Below are positions 59,658 to 64,000 of a stretch of DNA of 64,000 nt, one piece after another (within the stretch, counting starts at the first letter, position 1; every line of letters starts with the position of its first letter). Origin of the DNA: JAKFDI01 sp044508835 (lineage in GTDB: Bacteria; Pseudomonadota; Gammaproteobacteria; Burkholderiales; Burkholderiaceae_C); the NCBI GenBank assembly GCA_044508835.1, contig JBIQHD010000016.1:1-64000 (forward strand). Reading direction: 5' to 3'. The position numbers were made by a program, and so were the translations under genes. The notes beneath the pieces were generated by a model that searched no databases, was not told the DNA's origin, and worked only from the letters and a program-made list of their open reading frames with translations.

Positions 59658-60758
59658 TCAATCGAAGTTCGGCGTCTCCACGCCCAGCACCTTGTGCAGC
59701 TTCGGGCTGGTGGTCGTGTACTGCAGGTGGATGCGCTTCTCGGGAAAGATGTAGGGCGCCGCCGCGAAGGCCGCGAGCGCGGCTTCGTGGAAGCCCGACA
59801 GGATCAGCTTCTTCTTGCCCGGGTAGGTGTTCACGTCGCCCACGGCGAAGATGCCCGGCACGTTCGTCTCGAACTTCTCGGTGTCCACGCTGATCTGCTT
59901 GCGCTCCAGGTCGAGCCCCCATTCGGCGATGGGGCCGAGCTTGGGGCTCAGGCCGAAGAACACGAGCAGCATGTCCAGCGGCATGAGGCGGGTGACGCCG
60001 TCGCTGCCGGTGACCTTCACCTGCGTGAGCTTGCCGTCGGTTTCCTCGATGCCGGTGATCTGGCCGACGACGAACTGCATCTCGTAGGCCTCGCACAGCT
60101 CCTTCATCTTCGCCACGCTCGCCGGCGCGGCCTTGAAGCCGTCGCGGCGGTGCACGAGGATCACGCTCTCGGCCTTGTTCGGGCCGTCCTGCACGAAGTT
60201 GAGCGTCCAGTCGAGCGCGCTGTCGCCGCCGCCCACGATGACGAGGTTCTTGCCGGCGAACTGCGCCGGGTTCTTCACGCGGTAGAAGAGCTGGCTGTCC
60301 TGGTATTTGTCTAGGCCCTCGACCCTGAGCGTGCGCGGCTGGAACGAGCCCACGCCGCCGGCGATGAACACGGTCTTCGTCAGGAAGCGCGTGCCCTTGG
60401 AGGTCTCGACGTAGAAGCGGCCGTCGGCCTGCTTCTCGACCACCGTCACTTCCTGGCCGAGGTGGAAGGTGGCGCCGAAGGGCTCGATCTGCTTGAGCAG
60501 GTTGTCGGTGAGCTCCTTGCCGGTGCACACCGGCACGGCGGGGATGTCGTAGATCGGCTTGTCGGGATAGAGCTCGATGCACTGGCCGCCGGGGTAGGCG
60601 AGCGAGTCGACGATGTGCGCCTTGATCTCGAGCAGCCCGAGCTCGAACACCTGGAACAGGCCGACGGGACCGGCGCCGACGATGACGGCATCGGTCTCGA
60701 TCGGCCCGTCGTGCGATTGCGCGGTGTTCGATATCTCCACGTTGGCCTTGGGTTCCAT
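59658..60758 (-). CDS. Ferredoxin/flavodoxin--NADP+ reductase, thioredoxin-reductase-like
   Basis: A 366-residue flavoprotein: FAD site TDAVIVGAGPVGLFQVFELG, SLAYPGGQCIELYPDKPIYDIPAVPVCTGKEL, NADPH site NLVIVGGGDSALDWTLNFV, HRRDGFKA and the closing NVPGIFAVGDVNTYPGKKKLILSGFHEAALAA. It lacks the CxxC of thioredoxin reductase, which marks the TrxR-like FNR family. It follows fdxA by 51 bases in the same direction, so FdxA may be its electron partner. Confidence 0.9.
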   Translation of the reverse strand: MEPKANVEISNTAQSHDGPIETDAVIVGAGPVGLFQVFELGLLEIKAHIVDSLAYPGGQCIELYPDKPIYDIPAVPVCTGKELTDNLLKQIEPFGATFHLGQEVTVVEKQADGRFYVETSKGTRFLTKTVFIAGGVGSFQPRTLRVEGLDKYQDSQLFYRVKNPAQFAGKNLVIVGGGDSALDWTLNFVQDGPNKAESVILVHRRDGFKAAPASVAKMKELCEAYEMQFVVGQITGIEETDGKLTQVKVTGSDGVTRLMPLDMLLVFFGLSPKLGPIAEWGLDLERKQISVDTEKFETNVPGIFAVGDVNTYPGKKKLILSGFHEAALAAFAAAPYIFPEKRIHLQYTTTSPKLHKVLGVETPNFD

Positions 60759-60809
60759 GGTGTCGTCTTCGGGTGGCGGCAGCGCCGGCGTGCGCGCTGC
60801 CTGGGCGGT

Positions 60810-61133
60810 TTACTTGATCAGCTCGGGCAGCTTGCCGTCGCGGTCCTTCCACTCGTCGGCATCGGGCAGCGCGGCCTTGCGCTTGGTGATGCTCGGCCAA
60901 TTCTTCGACAGCTCGGCGTTCAGCCCGATCATGTGCTGCTGGTCGCCGGGCACGTCTTCCTCCGGCATGATGGCGTTCACCGGGCATTCCGGGATGCACA
61001 CCGCGCAGTCGATGCACTCGTCCGGGTCGATGCTCAGGAAGTTCGGGCCTTCGCGGAAGCAGTCGACGGGGCACACGTCCACACAGTCGGTGTACTTGCA
61101 GCGGATGCACGATTCGGTGACGACGTGGGTCAT
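60810..61133 (-). CDS. fdxA: FdxA, 7Fe-type ferredoxin
   Basis: A 107-residue ferredoxin: MTHVVTESCIRCKYTDCVDVCPVDCFREGPNFLSIDPDECIDCAVCIPECPVNAI carries the Cys pattern for one [3Fe-4S] and one [4Fe-4S] cluster. The C-terminal extension (NAELSKNWPSITKRKAALPDADEW) is typical of FdxA. It is transcribed toward the reductase gene. Confidence 0.95.
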   Translation of the reverse strand: MTHVVTESCIRCKYTDCVDVCPVDCFREGPNFLSIDPDECIDCAVCIPECPVNAIMPEEDVPGDQQHMIGLNAELSKNWPSITKRKAALPDADEWKDRDGKLPELIK

Positions 61134-61193
61134 GACGCGGGGCTCTGATCTGGGTTGGGAAGAAAGTGTCGGCTCGAAGACGAACCGTTAATT

Positions 61194-61940
61194 TTAGGGC
61201 TTGAGGGTTTCTACCCGTCCTTGAGAGGCGTCAATCGAGGGGACGGGCAGGGCGCTGGCCGCGCCGGCGCCGACCGTGACCACCGTCGGCCGGCCGGCGT
61301 GCAGCACGGCCGCCTGCGGCAGCGTTGCCACCGTGTGGTCGCTCTGCAGCTGGTCGGGCCAACCGGCGCGGGAAACCACGCTGACGGCGGTGGATTCGGG
61401 CCAGCCGACTTCGAGCAGTTGCCGCGCCAGCGCGGCGAGCTGCCGGCCGGCCATGTAGAACACCTCGGTGTCGGCGGTGCGGGCGGCGTGCAGGGCGCCG
61501 CTGCGCGTCATGGCGGTGGTGAAGCTCACGCTGCGGCCGCTGCCCCGGCGCGTGAGCGGGCGCTGCACGGCGGCGGCCGCGGCCAGCGCGGCGGTGACGC
61601 CGGGCACCACGTCGCAGGCGACGCCGGCCTCGGCCAGCGCGGCGAGCTCTTCCTCCAGCCGGCCGAAGACGCTCGGGTCGCCGCCCTTCAGGCGCACGAC
61701 GATGCCGACCTCGCGCGCATGCTTCACCAGCAGCGCGTTGATGGTGGCCTGCCGCGTGCTGTCCTCGAAGCCGCGCTTGCCGACGTCGATCCAGCGCGCC
61801 TGCGGCGCCAGGTCGCGCAGCGACGGGTCGGCCAGCGCGTCGGCCAGCACCACGCGCGCCTCGCCCAGCAGGCGCGCCCCGCGCACCGTGATGAGGTCGG
61901 CCGCGCCCGGCCCGGCGCCGATGAAGAAGACGCGCCCCAT
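61194..61940 (-). CDS. cobA: CobA, uroporphyrinogen-III C-methyltransferase
   Basis: A 248-residue single-domain SUMT: MGRVFFIGAGPGAADLITVRGARLL, VRLKGGDPSVFGRLEEELAAL and VVPGVTAALAAAAAVQRPLTRRG. It makes precorrin-2, the precursor of siroheme needed by sulfite reductase, which fits its place 14 bases behind cysN. No CysG-type dehydrogenase/chelatase domain is attached. Confidence 0.92.
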   Translation of the reverse strand: MGRVFFIGAGPGAADLITVRGARLLGEARVVLADALADPSLRDLAPQARWIDVGKRGFEDSTRQATINALLVKHAREVGIVVRLKGGDPSVFGRLEEELAALAEAGVACDVVPGVTAALAAAAAVQRPLTRRGSGRSVSFTTAMTRSGALHAARTADTEVFYMAGRQLAALARQLLEVGWPESTAVSVVSRAGWPDQLQSDHTVATLPQAAVLHAGRPTVVTVGAGAASALPVPSIDASQGRVETLKP

Positions 61941-61954
61941 GCCGGCGTCGCCGC

Positions 61955-63271
61955 TCAGGCCGCCTCGCGCACCAGCAGGGCGCCGCTGGTGCGGTTGGAC
62001 GCCGGGTCGACGACGATGAGCGCGCCGCCGACGCGGTTGGCCTCGTAGGCTTCCACCGGCAGGGCGGCCTGGGTCTGGACGGTCACGCGGCCGATCTCGT
62101 TGACGTGCAGCTCGTGCGCGTCGATGCCCTGCAGGGTGTGGATGTCGAGCCGGCTCTGGATGCCGGTGATGCGTGCCTGCACCCAGCGGTGGCCGTGGCG
62201 CACCCAGTACTTGCGCCCGACGACGGCGGGCTCGGTGTCCAGCCAGGCGAGGGTGGCGCTGAATTCCTGCACCGGCCTGGCCGCGCCGGGCGTGGCGATC
62301 CAGTCGCCGCGCGAGACGTCGACCTGGCGGTCGAGCACGACGCCGGCGGACTGGCCGGCCTCGCAGCCGTCCACCACCGAGCCGGCGTGGCGCACTTCGG
62401 CGACCGTGGCGGTCTCGCCGCTGGGCAGGACCTGCACGCGGTCGCCCGCCTTCACGCGGCCGTGGGCGATGCGGCCCCACAGCACGCGCGGCAGGTGGCC
62501 GGCGCCGTCGCCGGGTTCGCGGGCGACGTACTGCACCGGGACCAGCAGGCTGCCGTCGTGGCGCTCGTCGGTGACGGGCAGCGATTCGAGCAGCTGCAGC
62601 AGCGTCGGGCCGGCGTACCACGGCCAGTGGGCCGAGGGCGTGGCGACGTTGTCGCCGCGCAGGGCCGACACGGGCACGATGCCGCGCACGGCGATGCGGG
62701 CCTGGTCGGCGAAGGCGTGCAGGGCGCGCGACACGGCCTCGAACGCGGCCTGCGTGCCGACCTCGATGGCGTCGAGCTTGTTCACCGCGAACACGATGCT
62801 CGGCACGCGCAGCAGCTGCGCCAGCAGCGAGTGGCGGCGCGTCTGCGGCAGCAACTGCACCGCGTCCTGCGTGAGGTCGAGCTTGGTGATGTCGACCAGC
62901 ACCACGGCGGCGTCGCTGCCGGCGGCGGCCGTCACCATGTTGCGGGTGTACTGCTCGTGGCCGGGCGCGTCGGCGATGATGAACTTGCGCCGCTTGGTGG
63001 CGAAGTAGCGGTAGGCCACGTCGATCGTGATGCCCTGCTCGCGCTCGGCCTCCAGGCCGTCGGTGAGCAGCGAGAGGTCGACCGGCGCGCCGGCGGCGCG
63101 CTTTTCCAGTGCGTCGATCTGGTCGGCGAGGATGGCGCGGCTGTCGAGCAGCAGGCGGCCGATCAGCGTGCTCTTGCCGTCGTCGACGCTGCCCGCGGTG
63201 AGGAAGCGCAGCGCCTGGTGCGCGAGCTCCTCCTGGCTGTCGAGGTGGCGGGTGGGTTGCACTGCGCTCAT
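61955..63271 (-). CDS. cysN: CysN, sulfate adenylyltransferase large (GTPase) subunit
   Basis: A 438-residue GTPase: P-loop GSVDDGKSTLIGRLL, G2/G3 EREQGITIDVAYRYF and DAPGHEQYTRNM, G4 NKLD, then EF-Tu-like beta domains. It drives adenosine phosphosulfate formation with CysD. No APS-kinase (CysC) domain is fused. The ATG at 63271 overlaps the cysD stop by one base (TGATG). Confidence 0.94.
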   Translation of the reverse strand: MSAVQPTRHLDSQEELAHQALRFLTAGSVDDGKSTLIGRLLLDSRAILADQIDALEKRAAGAPVDLSLLTDGLEAEREQGITIDVAYRYFATKRRKFIIADAPGHEQYTRNMVTAAAGSDAAVVLVDITKLDLTQDAVQLLPQTRRHSLLAQLLRVPSIVFAVNKLDAIEVGTQAAFEAVSRALHAFADQARIAVRGIVPVSALRGDNVATPSAHWPWYAGPTLLQLLESLPVTDERHDGSLLVPVQYVAREPGDGAGHLPRVLWGRIAHGRVKAGDRVQVLPSGETATVAEVRHAGSVVDGCEAGQSAGVVLDRQVDVSRGDWIATPGAARPVQEFSATLAWLDTEPAVVGRKYWVRHGHRWVQARITGIQSRLDIHTLQGIDAHELHVNEIGRVTVQTQAALPVEAYEANRVGGALIVVDPASNRTSGALLVREAA

Positions 63272-64000
63272 CAGAAATAGCCTTCCTTCTTGCGGCGCTC
63301 CATCGAGGCGTCCGAGGTGCGGTCGTCCATGCGGGTGGCGCCGCGTTCGCTCACGGTGACCTGCAGCGTCTCGGCGACGATGTCCACCGCGTTGGCGGCG
63401 TCGCTCGCAACAGGGCAGGTGCAGGTCATGTCGCCCACGGTGCGAAAGCGCACCTGCGCGGTCTCCACCGTCTCGCCGGCGGCCGGCGGCGTCACGTCGG
63501 TCAGCGGCACCAGCAGGCCCTTGCGGCGGATCACCGGGCGCCGGTGGGTGTAGTAGAGGTCGGGCAGCGGGATGTTCTCGCGCGCGATGTACAGCCACAC
63601 GTCGAGCTCGGTCCAGTTGCTGATCGGGAAGGCGCGGAAGTGCTCGCCCGGCTTGATGCGGGTGTTGAACAGGCTCCACAGCTCGGGGCGCTGCTCCTTG
63701 GGCTGCCACTGGCCGAAGCCGTCGCGGTGGCTGAAGATGCGCTCCTTGGCGCGCGCCTTCTCCTCGTCGCGCCGCGCGCCGCCCATCAGGCAGTCGAAGC
63801 GGTGGTCCTCGATGGCTTCGAGCAGCGTCACCGTCTGGTGGCCGTTGCGCGACTCCAGCGGATGCGACAGCCGCACCGTGCCGCGCTTGATCGAGTCTTC
63901 CAGGTGGCCGACGACCAGCCGCTCGCCCATCTCGGCGATGCGGCGGTCGCGGAACTCGATCACCTCGGGGAAGTTGTGGCCGGTGTCCACGTGCAGCAGC
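63271..64000 (-). CDS. cysD: CysD, sulfate adenylyltransferase small subunit (5' end outside window)
   Basis: The C-terminal ~243 residues of the PAPS-reductase-family subunit: LLHVDTGHNFPEVIEFRD, LMGGARRDEEKARAKERIFSHRDGFGQWQPKEQRPELW, RAFPISNWTELDVWLYI and the end RMDDRTSDASMERRKKEGYF. The N-terminal ATP PP-loop lies beyond the window edge, so the gene is partial here, not broken. Confidence 0.93.
   Translation of the reverse strand, partial: LLHVDTGHNFPEVIEFRDRRIAEMGERLVVGHLEDSIKRGTVRLSHPLESRNGHQTVTLLEAIEDHRFDCLMGGARRDEEKARAKERIFSHRDGFGQWQPKEQRPELWSLFNTRIKPGEHFRAFPISNWTELDVWLYIARENIPLPDLYYTHRRPVIRRKGLLVPLTDVTPPAAGETVETAQVRFRTVGDMTCTCPVASDAANAVDIVAETLQVTVSERGATRMDDRTSDASMERRKKEGYF

Overview
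The window is a piece of a high-GC betaproteobacterial chromosome, most likely Burkholderiales. The evidence is the tolB-pal-cpoB block, an msbA and glycosyltransferase cluster, cysD-cysN-cobA, a FdxA/ferredoxin reductase pair, and the codon use. The genus cannot be fixed from the sequence alone.

Layout. (1) 1-7.8 kb holds a leftward polymorphic-toxin locus. A 1793-residue Rhs protein with a Sec signal peptide carries a C-terminal DUF2235 (Tle1-type lipase) tip and is coupled by ATGA to a DUF2931-like lipoprotein, the likely immunity protein. Next to it lies a broken second tip joined directly to a scrap of Rhs core, followed by a second DUF2931-like lipoprotein. (2) 7.9-19.6 kb is one leftward Flp/Tad pilus operon of 13 genes with several 4-base start/stop overlaps. 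Its TadA ATPase carries an N-terminal FHA domain, and a DUF192 gene is built into the operon. No TadZ or prepilin peptidase gene is present. (3) 19.9-29.5 kb is an envelope region: an Lnt-like acyltransferase, glycosyltransferases of families 2, 4 and 9, two methyltransferases, MsbA and an AhpD-fold enzyme. (4) 29.5-33 kb holds tolB, pal, cpoB and tcdA, followed by tRNA-Lys(UUU) and tRNA-Lys(CUU).

(5) 33.15-46.34 kb is the most unusual part. It is a 13.1 kb element integrated in tRNA-Lys(CUU) and bounded by a perfect 48-bp direct repeat. All of its genes point left. It encodes a tyrosine integrase, an AlpA-type regulator, a Zn/TOPRIM primase, a DUF3987-like helicase, an HTH protein, an HK97-type major capsid protein, a gp10-like protein, a tape-measure protein, a P27-type small terminase and a restriction-like nuclease. 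No large terminase, portal, protease, tail fibre or lysis gene is visible. It looks like a helper-dependent phage satellite that brings its own shell and its own tail ruler, or else a strongly reduced prophage.

(6) 46.4-64 kb is ordinary chromosome again: a YdcF-like protein, a PqqU-type TonB receptor, msrA, a His-rich exported protein plus a ZnuD-type receptor, a soluble hybrid histidine kinase, pdxH, a MobA-like nucleotidyltransferase and tRNA-Asn. A third TonB-dependent receptor sits behind a clear TPP riboswitch and so is a candidate outer-membrane importer of thiamine or a thiamine precursor. The end holds ferredoxin reductase, fdxA, cobA, cysN and a 5'-truncated cysD (sulfate activation and siroheme).

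All assignments come from reading motifs and gene order. No database search was run.
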